Source: Rosellinia necatrix (lineage: Eukaryota; Ascomycota; Sordariomycetes; Xylariales; Xylariaceae). From it: 64,000 nt of DNA. A program made the position numbers and the translations under genes. Numbering within the stretch: the stretch's first letter is position 1; the number at the start of each line of letters is the position of its first letter. Of this stretch, positions 11,612 through 22,867 are shown one piece after another. The DNA lies in NCBI GenBank assembly GCA_021209875.1, contig JAGYVD010000007.1:1488001-1552000 (forward strand), given 5' to 3'. A model generated the notes under the pieces. It saw only the letters and a list, made by a program, of their open reading frames with translations. It did not search any database and was not told the DNA's origin.

Positions 11612-14588
11612 ACCTAAGGTATCAAACAAATTAGAATATAAGGATAGACGGGGGAATGAATTGATGCATCATTGTCGCTACATAACCACAAAGACGGAGT
11701 GTAAATAATTCTGAATATTGATCGTCGCACATACTCTTTGCCTGACACTTAGACACGATTGCCATTTCTTGTAACATACCACTTCACTGAGTTTACTTGT
11801 TTCATCAGACAGCTGGCTTGGACATGACGATCGCGCTAGATGGATTATTTAACGCACCGCGGAGGATAAAAAACATCATCCTATTATCATACGACCCGTT
11901 ACAGCAACTTACGTTTACCCCAAAATAAGGGGAAAGGGTTTCGTCGGGCCTAGATGAGGGTACAAATGAGAAATTGAGAACCGACTCCAAAACAATTAGT
12001 GGTGAAGTCTTTCCATTTTGTATTGACCATAAGTGAGCGATGCCGGCAGCTTGCCAACGAGAGAGGAAGACCTAACATGCCGCAGCGAAATCGACAAACA
12101 GAAGAAAGCAATGAAGCAAAAAATACAGGCGTGTTAGTCATGTAGTCACAAAGCATAAGTATCGTCAATAAAACTCGAGTATGTCGCTTTAACTTGGTAC
12201 CAAGATACACTATTGGTTGAGCTGGGTTGTAAAACGACCTGGAATGGATAACATCGCAGCATTCTTCGTGGGGCAGGTTGGATCTATACCATTGTGCTGC
12301 AAAGGGTAAGTAGTCTAAGCCGTCCTAAGAGCTCCTTGACAGACCTCGATAACCTGTGACGCAAGTTTGGAATTTTATAACTATATAATTGTTCGGATCA
12401 TCTCAATAGCTACTTTCTACTAAGTATATTGTCGAAAACTTGCATACTGCCGGAAGTACCTGCTGCCGGCCCTGTCCCTTTGGAGATGGTGTAGAACCAC
12501 GATGTCACTCTTGATCGTCATATCTCGGGACACGCCCGAAGAACACATATATTCTATTACGTCAAATATGTGCTCATTCGGAAATTTAATGAAGTCTTGT
12601 ATAGATATCCCGTTATCCAGTTTTAGAATACCTCTACCTCTATGTAATCCAAGTAGTGCCTGCACCCTCCCGCGCTGATCGGATCCTTCTGATCAGTGGG
12701 ATCGATGAGGGGCAACAAATTTCTATAGAGAATACAAAGCACTAAAAGCCTTTTGGTTCCAACATCAAAACCAATTACCACTGAAGAAGGTTTATTCAGA
12801 GCCACGGCCGTTAGTTAAATAGTCAAGACCAATATGTCTGATAGAACGGGATTAGCGCCGTAATAAACAAGATCTCTCCGAGCACTCGCAACTTATTGAA
12901 AAATCAAGATCCCACGAAGCCATGACGAATTCAAAACATACTCTCAACTTTCTCATCATAGCTGTACGCCAAGGTTATCATAATAGCACCAGAGTCTTCT
13001 TTGCATGCTTCTTAGGGAATATCCCACCCTGTATCGTCGAGGTGCCAACAGTAACTACGGGCTTCTTGCCGAGGACGACTACAGATGCCCTAAATATATT
13101 GGGATAATTGGTCTTCTCCTAATGCAAGAGGCACCACAATCAGCGCAACTTTAGGATTCCTTTATTCCATGAACCTGATGGTCATGTTCTGCAATATCGT
13201 CTTGGTTGATTGACATGGCATTAACTAATCTAAAGATAACGATATGTGTCTAGGTGTCGAAGATCCTGGAGAGCGCACCGTACATTGAAGGCGATATGCT
13301 ATATCTCCCCTTAAATGTTGATGCTGTGCAGTCCTCCCAATAGGTCCCATGTGTAGCGCGGCCTCGCATGGAATGACATTATCGTCTAAGGTAGTATGGA
13401 TGGGCTCGTGACCAATTCCATAAAGTGTTTCCTTTCTGAAGCTGTACGAGCCGGAAGGAACGGTGCTGTAAATCGAGATGTATGCGAAAGAGGGCATACT
13501 ACCATCGTCGCCCAAAGATTTAGCATTGAAGAGAACCCGAACGAAGGGCGCATATTACGGCAATTGCCGTACAAGGTGCGGCTTAAACCTGTGCTGATGA
13601 AACTAGGGTATCTTTGTTCATCAAAGAAAGGCAAAAGCTCATCTATTCGCGCTTAGCAAGCAGTGCCGAGACCCTAAACATGATTTATAGATTCCAGGCC
13701 GGTGCCACAACTATGCTGATAGAAATATCTCTCAGTTGTTTAAGCTAAATCTAACTCCTCCTTCCCTGTTTAATATACCCGAAAGGCCATATCTAGTTAA
13801 TCTATACGTTTTATGAATCAAAATTTCGGAGTATAAGATTATCGGAATAGCCCATAGGCCACTTTCACAAAATCCACATCTCAACGCCTACGGACGAGGG
13901 CAGTGAGCGTGATGGGGAGAGCACAAGCTTTAAGTACATATCCAAGTATCTATCTAGAACTTATGGTCAGCGCCCTTTTCCCTTCTGGGGTGCCTCCCAG
14001 ACTCGTGACTTGGAGTGCTTCTCTCTAAGCTCCTTTACGGTTCGCACATGGAAACCCCATCCAAACTTGCGGATTTTTCGGAGATGTTTCCCTATCTAAC
14101 CTCAGACCTGGCCACCGCTTCTTTCAAAATAGCACGATTCGGGGTGGACTGGAAGAAAGAAGGGAGATGTTGTTATTGCCGTCGGACGCGTGCGTGTCGA
14201 GCCCCGCGAGATAGACGACGGGCTTATGTGGGGTTCCAAGAGGCTTCATGACATAAAGCTAGAATAAGTAGCTAGAGCAAGTAACTGGAATGAGTAGCCA
14301 GGGCAGATTATACCGTGTTATAACATAGCGGTAATCACGGAGGGATGCATAAGAGTGTTGCGATAAAACAAGTGGTTCGCCTGATGAAAGAAAAGGAGGA
14401 CTTAGGTTAGCAGCCATGATGATGATGACGACGACGATATCACCCCAAAGAGCCTTTGGGGACCGGAGTCCCAGGCTTGCCAACCCACTCATAGCGCGCG
14501 CTCACCTCACCGGCGTAGCGCACATGGAGCTCCCGCTGCAGACGACCCGGCAGACTAAGTTCGGCTCACGGCGGGCCTTCCCGCCCCC

Positions 14589-14619
<31 letters not shown>

Positions 14620-15558
14620 CATCCATTGCTGCGCGTATAATATACATCCGCTAGCGCCATCTCGACGCCCGGGACCACGCCGTTGCTCTCCACACCATCC
14701 CCATCCCCCAGGTACCGGGACCACGGCCGGTCGGGGAGCGCCGTCCCCAAAGCCACGGCGTTGGCGACCAGACCAGCGCCGTCAAACACGGGGACGACGT
14801 GTTTTTGCGGGGTTTCCCCGATGCTATGCGCGCGCCGAGTCTCGCTCCATCGCCAAGACGAGGTCGGCGTCTCGCTATCCTCTACGAAACCTATTTTGAG
14901 GAAGGGGGGGGGCTTCACGGGAATACCTCGCAACGGGACGGAGCGGTGATAATATAAGTGGCCGTGGTTTGGAGGATGGTCATTTTGGTAGGGCTGGAGC
15001 GTGTTGGTTGGCTGGTTTGAGTTTGGTCATAAGACAGACGGTTACGCATCATGTTTGCACAACGCAATAGGGGTCAGGGCACACAGGCAAGCGGGTACGT
15101 AGACAGGGGGAATATCGGTACGCTCGTGTATCCTATCAGGGTATCATATATCTCTACAAATTGAGCCGAACAAACAAGACTCGTCCGGATCCCGACATCT
15201 AGATATGGGCATCCTCGCCAGAGCCGAAAACGCGTAGCTAAGCTAGTTATTGGCATTTCGTGTTCCGATTCCCAAGGGCCACCCCGTCATCAGTCTCATT
15301 GCATCTGTTTATGCGATGCTGTTGTCAACAATGCCCCGTCCTTTTACAGCCCAACACGCCGGGAATCATAACAGAACCGTTCAAATCCGTATCTCATTAC
15401 ATCCCTTATCCTACACATTACGAGATACCAGCGTATTGTAGCCGAGCAACCAGCAAGCAAGGCTAACCATCCCCGCCATTAATACTCCAATCCCGCACGC
15501 GCCTCAGCCAGCCGTATTCATTTCCGTACCTGACATGATCCGCGCGACTGCCACTGCC
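11612..15558. other. Gene-poor region between convergent GMC and MARVEL genes
   Basis: About 3.9 kb, AT-rich from 11.6 to 13.9 kb. A GC-rich, coding-like minus-strand segment lies at 14643-14993 (see findings), and a weak Hsp70-type ATPase start at 12623-12805 (minus). A CT/TA microsatellite occupies 14589-14620. No intact gene was found. Confidence 0.5.
14589..14620. repeat. CT and TA microsatellite
   Basis: A (CT)n run passes directly into a (TA)n run. Confidence 0.85.
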
Positions 15559-16177
15559 CTACACGCCAAGCTGGGACCCGATCTGCGACATGCTCGGGCG
15601 GCCGATAGACCCGCCGCCCCGTCGGAATTCCCTGAACGCGAACAGCAGGGTGGCCGCGAAGGCGGCGAAGAGGAACCACATGAAGACGAGGCCGGCCTGG
15701 ATCTCGCGGCACCGCTTCTGCGTGTCGCCGGAGCCGAAGGCGATCCAGTCGGACGGTCTCGAACCCTGTAAGCACGCGGACGCCCGTCAGCAACCTGATA
15801 GATCAGTTGTAAAAGGGGTTTAGGCCGAGGGGGTTTTTTCCTTGTTCTTTTTCTTTACTCACCCAGTGGGCGCAGTTGACTGTGGTCAGCTTGGCCGATA
15901 GGACGATGGCGCCGATCACGGTGAAGAGCGTGGCGAAGCCGTCGAGGACGAGCGTGACGATCGGTACGACTATGACGGGCACGAAGGACGAGACTAGGCT
16001 GTATAGCACGGCGATCCACGACAGGGCGAACACGAAGAGGGCGAAGTTGATGGCGACTGTGGCGGACGTGGACGCGGCCGCGTGTTGCGTCGTTGCACGG
16101 ACGTTGCCGAGGAGGGCGGTACCGATGAGGACGAAGAAGAATTGCGCTACGCGCAGGGCTGGGCTGACTCTTTCCAT
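15559..16177 (-). CDS. MARVEL-domain four-helix membrane protein
   Basis: Two exons, 16177-15863 and 15765-15559, joined over a 97-nt intron (GTGAGT...ACAG) in phase 0; 173 aa. Four hydrophobic helices are visible: about residues 11-27 (QFFFVLIGTALLG), 43-65 (INFALFVFALSWIAVLY), 68-97 (VIVVPIVTLVLDGFATLF) and 129-148 in exon 2 (AGLVFMWFLFAAFAATLLF). The NCAHW segment before the splice and CREIQAG in exon 2 fit fungal MARVEL proteins of the Nce102 type, which organise plasma-membrane microdomains. The exact subfamily is uncertain. The start ATG sits 8 bases from an array of 8-bp repeats that lies in its 5' leader or core promoter. Confidence 0.85.
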
Positions 16178-16185
16178 GATGAAGC

Positions 16186-16257
16186 GATGTAGCGATGTGG
16201 TGATGTAGTGATGTGGTGATGTAGTGATGTAGCGATGTAGCGATGTAGCGATGTAGC
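16186..16257. repeat. 8-bp tandem repeat, 9 copies, in the leader of the MARVEL gene
   Basis: Nine contiguous octamers GATGTAGC, GATGTAGT or GATGTGGT (plus-strand reading) directly upstream of the minus-strand ATG at 16177. Confidence 0.9.
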
Positions 16258-18365
16258 GATGGGAGTTAATGGCTCTACTTGTCCCAGCCGTGCGGATCTG
16301 CTAGTCTCGCCGGGTTGCACGGGACAATACGAAGTTCGGTTGGCAGAAAGACCCGTGCTTGTGGGGTGTTGGGGTATATGGGCTTTAGTCGTAGCAATAG
16401 GGAAGAATACTATACTATGCTTCTCCCCTATGAATAGACAGATTGCGTACGGATAGGAGGAACAGAGGTTCCCAAGAGTTCCTCGACTGGGGCCACGAGG
16501 GGGGAAGGGATAGAGAGAGATAGAGAAAGAGGCAGAGAGAGATATGGAGAGAGTTTGAGGGTTGCTATGACAAGTTTCTTTTGTTGATTATTCTCGGTGG
16601 TATGATGAGTTGTTGCTGCGGTGTTCGATGAACAGGGATTAGTTGGAGAGAGAATTGGGCTCTTGACTCCAATATGTATTATGTATTTATTGGTTGATGT
16701 ATGATGTACCCGGGGTAGCGACCTATGGGTAGATATTATGCACCTGTCTAACTTGGGTTACGTATAGCTTGTTGTGATAAGTTGTTTGATGATGGCACGC
16801 GATGCGATAGTGAAGAGGAACAGGTTGTTGTACACAGTGGACGAATTGGTTTAGATTAGCTTTGTCGCCGCATCTGGGTTGAGATCAATCTTTTGTCTTT
16901 CTGAGGTACCTCAGGTATTGAGTTGCTTCAATCTCGGCAGGCACTGGACAGATGAGGTCATAGGCGATTTTTCAGATGGTCGCATGCAGCGCACTGCCTG
17001 CCTCAGAACAGAGTTTAGGGGTGCTGTGCTCGGAAGGGGGGGGAAGGGGGCATCGACGGAGGGGTATGTCTGTGTCCACCCACCTTATTGTATTAAGGCT
17101 GGTTGCTGGTGGCCCTGCCATCACCGAAACGGCCCGCTAATGTGTGCCATGGCAACGATCTTCAGCCAGTGATTGGCTTTCGAGTGCCCACCTTGCATCC
17201 CTAGCAACCATAAATTGGTATGCCCCGCCATCGATCGACTTGCCGGGGTTCATTTTACACTACCAATTAGGTAGGCCCACGAGCCGTTCCTTCTGTGCGC
17301 CCAAGTCCCTTGAGCCTCCAGCCCAGTCGTGAAACACCTCCCCGTTTATCTTCTAGTCGGGCGCTTAAGTGCCTTGCCTCACCCAGGCTACACCCTCGGT
17401 TCTATGGCACCAGTTGCTGCGCTACGGCCCTATCCCGTTTGCGATTAGATTGGACGTGAGTGAAAGGCGAAATGCTGTTGGTTATTGCTATTTCTAGCTG
17501 CCTCGGCGGCTACCTACTTGGCATTGTGCTCTCTTTAGCAGATGAATAGCCGCGTATGTAAGTACAAGCTCCCCTTGAGAGAGGCGATCGGATATATTCA
17601 AATCCGATCGCAACGGCGTAGTCGATCAACCCCCGTGAACGAGGTGCTAGCACCTGAATTATCTGCACGCACGTCTCCTTCGGAGGGTCCAGCCCCAGCA
17701 GCAGCCTCTTTTTCTTCTAGCCAGGGGAATATCGATGGTAGATAATGAAGCCAGAATTCATCATCAGCCATGTGTGGGCACCGTGACGCCGGGAGAGAAT
17801 GCGTACTAGAAAGATGATATCCATACTCAACATAGCTAAGCATCTAGCGACCCTGCCATGCTACAAATAGGACGGGTTCAAACCACCAAGATAAGCCAGT
17901 GACCGAGAGATCAGACCCCATTCCCCATTACAGAGCCCTTTCGTGGTGTTCGCCAATGCCCCTTAATGGGAAGAGAGAATCATCTCTTTCGGCAGGCCGC
18001 AGCTTGTGCAGAATACCAAGCCCAGGATACAATTCGTAGGCACCGCCCAAAAGGGGCTTCCCCCGGCAGAGCTCGATGATGACCCCTCACCTCTCTGTGT
18101 GGACTGCGGAGAGCCAAGAAAAAAACAACAGGAGTCTAGACTATGCCACCCTGCCGGTTAAATACAACCGCTGTGCTGGACGGAGAATCTAAACACTTGG
18201 TTTGAAAGGTCTCTCGCGGCCGGAGAAATTCCACATGCATCGACGAAGCACCGCACGGGGTTACCACCCGAGCCAGCCGAGAGAGCACAAAATGGACCGC
18301 GACGCCGGGCGCTCTTGCGACCTCGCGCCTCTGGGAAGCCAGTCCTCCTCCCATCCGGTTCTACC
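16258..18365. other. Intergenic region between divergent MARVEL and GH43 genes
   Basis: About 2.1 kb carrying both promoters. A GA-rich tract lies at 16505-16560. The TTAAATAC near 18160 is a possible TATA-like element, about 200 nt before the GH43 ATG. No coding frame could be supported. Confidence 0.5.
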
Positions 18366-20198
18366 ATGAGACTCTCAAGCCTACCCCTGACGGCCTGCTT
18401 GCTCGCGGCGGTGGCGGCAGCGGCCTCCCCGGCCCCGCCCCTGGCTAGCGCGGCAGGCAATTCGTCTTATTACAACCCGGTTCTGCCGGGCTGGCACTCG
18501 GACCCGTCGTGCGCGCAGGTCGACGGGACGTTCTATTGCGTGACCTCGACGTTCATCTCGTTCCCGGGCCTGCCGGTCTACGCGTCCCGGGACCTGCGGA
18601 ACTGGAAACTCGTCAGCCACGCCTGGCACCGCGAGAGCCAGCTGCCGGGCGCGAGCGCGAACACCACGGGCCAGCAGCAGGGCATGTACGCCGCGACGCT
18701 GCGGCACCGCGACGGCCTCTTCTACGTCATCTGCGAGTACCTCGGGGATAGGGGTGGCGATGGCAACCTCGGCGTGGTGTTCACGTCGCCGGACCCGTTC
18801 GACGAGCCCGCCTGGTCCGACCCCGTGACGTTCCGCACGAGCCTCATCGACCCGGACCTATTTTGGGATGACGACGGCCGCACCTACGTGGCGACCCAGG
18901 GCGTTGTGCTGCAGGAGATCGACCTTGCGACGGGCGAGCTCAGCCAGCCGCCCGTTAGCCTCTGGAACGGCACAGGCGGCGTCTGGCCGGAGGGGCCCCA
19001 CCTTTACAAGAAGGACGGGTGGTACTACCTGATGATCGCCGAGGGCGGCACAGAGACGAACCACTCCATCACCATCGCGCGGTCGCGCGCCCTGAAGGGC
19101 CCCTACGAGGCGTACGAGCACAACCCCATCCTGACGAACCGCGGCACCGACGAGTACTTCCAGACCGTCGGCCACGGCGACCTGTTCCAGGACGCCGCCG
19201 GCAACTGGTGGGGCATGTGCCTTGCGACGCGCTCCGGCCCCGCGTGGGAGGTATACCCCATGGGCCGCGAGGCCGTGCTGTTCCCCGTGACCTGGGACGA
19301 GGGCGCGTGGCCGGTCCTGCAGCCGGTCCGGGGCACCATGAGCGGCTGGGCCCTGCCGCCGCCGACCCGCGACCTCCCCGGCGACGGGCCCTTCAACAGC
19401 GACGACGACGCCTACGACTTCGTCGCGGAGGATGAGGAGGCGAGCACCGCACTCCCCCGGAACCTCGTGTACTGGCGCGTGCCCCGCGCCGGCGCCTTCT
19501 CGACCACGGCGTCTGGTCTGCGCATCGTCCCGAGCCGCAACAACCTCACGGGCCACCCCTTCTCCGACGCCGCGCCCGAGCTCACGGGCCAGGCCGGCCT
19601 GTCCTTCGTCGGCCGCCGGCAGACGCACACGCTCTTCGAGTTCAGCGTCGACGTCGCCTTCGCGCCCCGGTCCGCCGGCCAGGAGGCTGGCGTCACCGTC
19701 TTCCTGACGCAGGCGGACCACATCGACCTCGGGCTCGTCCTCCTCGCGCCCAACGACGACGATGACGACAACAACAACAACAACAATAACGACAGTAGAG
19801 ATGCAGACGCAGACGCAGAGCTGAGACCCCGACTGGCCCTCCGCTTCCGCGCCGAGGGAACAGGCGAGCCCCCCGCGCCCGTGACCGTGCCCGTCCCGCC
19901 GGCCTGGGCGGGCCGGAAGATCAGGCTGCAAATCCGCGCCGCCGACGCGACGCGCTACACGCTCGCCGCCATGCCCGCCGGCGACCCCGGCGCGCGGCTG
20001 GTCGTCGGCACCGCATCCGCGGCCTTCGTGAGCGGCGGCAACGGCTCCTTCGTCGGGAGCCTCGTCGGCGCCTACGCCACCTGCAACGGGGCTGGGTCCG
20101 GCCTGACCTGTCCCCCGGGCGGGGACGCCTACTTCACCCGCTGGAGGTATCACGGCGAGGCGCAGTATATATCGGCTACGGAAAGCGTTCTATTTTAG
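18366..20198 (+). CDS. Secreted glycoside hydrolase family 43 (beta-xylosidase/arabinofuranosidase type)
   Basis: An intronless gene of 610 aa. The ATG at 18366 opens a classical signal peptide (MRLSSLPLTACLLAAVAAAA), so the enzyme is secreted. The five-bladed propeller starts at NPVLPGWHSDPSC, with Asp46 as predicted general base. IDPDLFWDDDG carries the pKa-modulating Asp162, and VWPEGPH carries the predicted general acid Glu209. A C-terminal beta-sandwich of the GH43_C2 type begins near residue 360 (NLVYWRVPRAGAF). The predicted role is release of xylose or arabinose from hemicellulose; the substrate is inferred. An odd Asp/Asn low-complexity run, coded by GAC then AAC triplets (19757-19792), lies in the C-terminal domain. 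The gene converges with the sugar transporter 349 nt away, which fits a degradation and uptake unit. It is very GC-rich, which opens long antisense frames that I regard as shadows. Confidence 0.94.
   Translation: MRLSSLPLTACLLAAVAAAASPAPPLASAAGNSSYYNPVLPGWHSDPSCAQVDGTFYCVTSTFISFPGLPVYASRDLRNWKLVSHAWHRESQLPGASANTTGQQQGMYAATLRHRDGLFYVICEYLGDRGGDGNLGVVFTSPDPFDEPAWSDPVTFRTSLIDPDLFWDDDGRTYVATQGVVLQEIDLATGELSQPPVSLWNGTGGVWPEGPHLYKKDGWYYLMIAEGGTETNHSITIARSRALKGPYEAYEHNPILTNRGTDEYFQTVGHGDLFQDAAGNWWGMCLATRSGPAWEVYPMGREAVLFPVTWDEGAWPVLQPVRGTMSGWALPPPTRDLPGDGPFNSDDDAYDFVAEDEEASTALPRNLVYWRVPRAGAFSTTASGLRIVPSRNNLTGHPFSDAAPELTGQAGLSFVGRRQTHTLFEFSVDVAFAPRSAGQEAGVTVFLTQADHIDLGLVLLAPNDDDDDNNNNNNNDSRDADADAELRPRLALRFRAEGTGEPPAPVTVPVPPAWAGRKIRLQIRAADATRYTLAAMPAGDPGARLVVGTASAAFVSGGNGSFVGSLVGAYATCNGAGSGLTCPPGGDAYFTRWRYHGEAQYISATESVLF
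19757..19792 (+). repeat. GAC/AAC trinucleotide run in the GH43 gene
   Basis: GAC/GAT triplets pass into AAC/AAT triplets, coding for an Asp then Asn run in a probable surface loop of the C-terminal domain. Confidence 0.88.
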
Positions 20199-20547
20199 TT
20201 TGTGGTGTGCATGTTATCGCTGTTGTTATTGTTGTTGTGCATCTACTTAGGCATACGTAGCAGCTGAGATCATTACGCGGCGGCAAAGTAGAGAAAACGA
20301 CAAGAAGAGTCACGCGTAGGCCTCGCTTCATGTGTTTGAAATCATTCATTATCATTAGCTTTATTGCAGTTATATATGTTCGTTCGGTTGGCCGCTATGT
20401 CTCAATCCGATGCCGCGGTCGTATGTGGTGGTAGTGGTGGTATGGGTCAGCACACTTGATAGTCTGTGCATGTCATGGTATGATGCAAAGTTCTCGTCGA
20501 TGGAAGCGATAGATATTAATGCTGTGAAGGAAGCTAGCTAGCTAGCT
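20199..20547. other. Short intergenic gap between convergent GH43 and transporter
   Basis: The 349 nt should contain both 3' UTRs. A GTTGTTATT run lies near 20220 and a GCTAGCTAGCTAGC palindrome-like run near 20533-20546, just past the transporter stop codon. Nothing else was seen. Confidence 0.6.
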
Positions 20548-22788
20548 TCACATTGGCGGCTGTTTTTCCTCGGATTTATTAGGCGTCTCTTCGACGACCG
20601 TAACCTCGCTGTCCGAGATCCGGGCTAGCTCGGCGTCGATAAATGCCTGAGGCCGGGTTGTCTGGGTCATCTCTATATTGCCACAGACGAGCCACGAGGG
20701 ATTGCGGATGAACATCTCGTCCATGTCCTCTAATTTTCGGCCGGCCGTCTCCGGGTAGAGGAAATACACCACGGGGGAAAACAGCAGGCAGAAGATTGCG
20801 AAGACTAGATAAGACACGGCTATTAGAATTCCGTGCAATGATATCTGGGTCCAGCTTATGGTGCACTGATCGAGAAGAAGAAGGAGGAGGAGGAGGAGGA
20901 GGAGGAGAAAAGGGGAGATTACTTAGGAAGAAGGCCCATTGGAGATTGTCAATCCCAACTTTGGTAAATTGCACCACTGCGAATCCTGTCCCCCAGTTCG
21001 TGGCGGTCGCCGCCGCGGCACCGCGGGCGCGCCAACCGAGCGAGTTCACCTCGGCTGCGTATACTTTGATCACAATTGGACGTCAGTAATAGTTTTTTTT
21101 TAATAAACGAGTCTCCGTATAGAGTCTCCTAGCTGCACGGGGCCTCATGTGGTATGGAAATAGTCATGACACGACGCTTTTGGCCCCCTGGCCCCCAGCG
21201 GCGGCCAAAATCAGGAGTAAATGGAGCCAGAGTTACTCACCCCAAGGGATACCTCCCCATGTTGGTGCGAAGACGGCGTGATATATGACGAAGAACGCTA
21301 CCGTCACACTCCCAAACTAGTATACGGTCAGTTCCCGAGAACGCCGATGCAAGGGATCTATTTTCTTACAGTTCTCATCCCGGCAGGGTCTTCTTGCGCA
21401 GCCTTCAGGGTGAAGGATGACACGAAATGGCAGGCCGCCATTCCCAGAGAGCCATATAGCATAAGCCTTTCGTAGTCATCTAGTTAGCTATAGAATGCTG
21501 GGAGTATGGGGATGGTGACTTACTTCCTCCGCCCGATACTATCAACAACAAGCAGAGCGAAAAAAGCGGAGATGAAATAGATCGTGCCGCTTACTGCGGC
21601 GAGCAACCTACTTGTTTGTAAGTCGAACCCTACACTTTCATGGAGTAATGTTGGCAGGTAGAAACCCTTAGCGATATGTCAGCAACACGGCGCCCCCAGA
21701 CCGACTCACGACCCTCTCGTGTATTTCCTTACCAGACTATTTATTCCGGTGAACTGCTGCATAAACTGCGTTCCGCATGAAAGAAGCAGACGCCGGAGAT
21801 TTTGAGTCCTATCACGGTTCCGAAGCACGTCTATTAGAGGCACTTGGTGGGACTGTTCCAACCGGATAGACGCCTTTATAGAGTTATAGTCGGCTGCTAC
21901 GGAAGCATCCGCAACAGATGTGTTGTTCAGTCTCGATATAACTTTCCTTGCCTCGTCGTCCCGGTTCACGAGCAGCAGCCATCTTGGGCTCTCCGGCACA
22001 AAGGGCGCAATGGGAAAGATGAAGAACGGGAAAACGAGCTGGATGGCTAGAGGGAGCCGCCATTGCAGCTCGCCGCCGCTGAAGGCGAGCGCGTAACCGA
22101 TCCAGTTCGCCAGCGCAAAGGATGATATGTTAGAAGATGCCCCGATGACGAGGAGGCGACCTCGCAGATGAGGCTTCACACATTCTCCAAGGTAGACTGG
22201 TGACATGGTTGAGGTGATGCCTATTCCGATGCCGTTCAATGTCCTCCCGATGATGAGCTGCGGCAGGCTATACGCGGAGGCTTGCAGTGAGGCGCCCACC
22301 GTGTTTAAGACATGGCCAGCGATAATAGCCTTTTTGCGTCCAAGCTTGTCGCCCAGGGCGAAGGCAATGATGGCGCCGACAAATGCGCCGAGCTAATGTT
22401 GATAGGTTTATTGTCAGAATTATCGCCAGGACCGATTGGCGCTGCAACAGGTAGGAGGGGACGTGTAAGACTCACAAAGAAGCTACTTGTCACCGCCCCA
22501 GAAATACTTCCGTTGTTAATCTCAGGAAAAAGGGTTAAGAAGTCTGGCGAAACAAGTACACCAGCGAATACGCCCTGTACAATAATAGTTAAGCGGTGGC
22601 ACTAACAGCTGTTGTCTCAGACAAACCTGGCAATACCCAAACCAGCACGCAGACACTAAAATTATAATATCAGCAACATATTATCTTAATGCCGAGGGGC
22701 AGGCGTCCCTATACTAACTCGCATCAATGAATGTTATCAAAGCAACAAGTCGGCCGCCGCGGACAGAATGCTTTGAAATAATAGCCAT
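20548..22788 (-). CDS. MFS sugar transporter (sugar porter family)
   Basis: Nine exons, all in phase: 22788-22719, 22655-22627, 22574-22476, 22392-21733, 21666-21524, 21466-21370, 21316-21241, 21063-20923 and 20804-20548 (1572 nt, 523 aa). It should carry a mono- or oligosaccharide across the plasma membrane. Sugar-porter marks are GVFAGVLVSPDFL after helix 1, GDKLGRKKA between helices 2 and 3, PESPRWLL, QFTGINSLGFYLPTLL in helix 7, VVDSIGRRK between helices 8 and 9, NLQWAFFLIFA, and the closing PETAGRKLEDMDEMF. The usual Asp of GYDQG in helix 1 is Cys32 here (GYCQG). Exon 2 is only 29 nt. Intron 8 (118 nt) has a long CCT-rich tract. The last acceptor (before 20804) was chosen because it restores family spacing; two upstream alternatives give a longer loop or break the frame. 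Confidence 0.92.
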
Positions 22789-22859
22789 GGCTGACCGACA
22801 CAACAGTTTGATCTTGTCTTTATCACACAATCGTAATCGGAAATGGGTCAAACACAGAG

Positions 22860-22867
22860 TATATAAA
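22860..22867 (-). promoter_or_regulatory. Possible TATA box of the sugar transporter
   Basis: TATATAAA on the plus strand reads TTTATATA on the minus strand, about 75 nt upstream of the transporter ATG. The position suits a TATA element; there is no other evidence. Confidence 0.35.

Noticed and set aside
11612..13960. AT-rich DNA as a repeat-induced-mutation relic of a transposon
   Set aside because: CpG dinucleotides are still common, and no transposase or reverse-transcriptase motif or terminal repeat was seen.
17598..17843. Minus-strand frame with MADDEFWLHYLPSIFPWLEE
   Set aside because: Protein-like start but short, no splice partner and no recognised family; not enough to call a gene.
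18858..20153. 431-codon open frame antisense to the GH43 gene
   Set aside because: Gly/Ala/Arg-rich shadow caused by high third-position GC of the real gene; no domain and it covers GH43 catalytic motifs.
21524..21666. Suspected 1-nt frameshift in a T-run of the sugar transporter
   Set aside because: Recounting gives six A on the plus strand at 21560-21565, which keeps the frame and yields the intact VVDSIGRRK motif.
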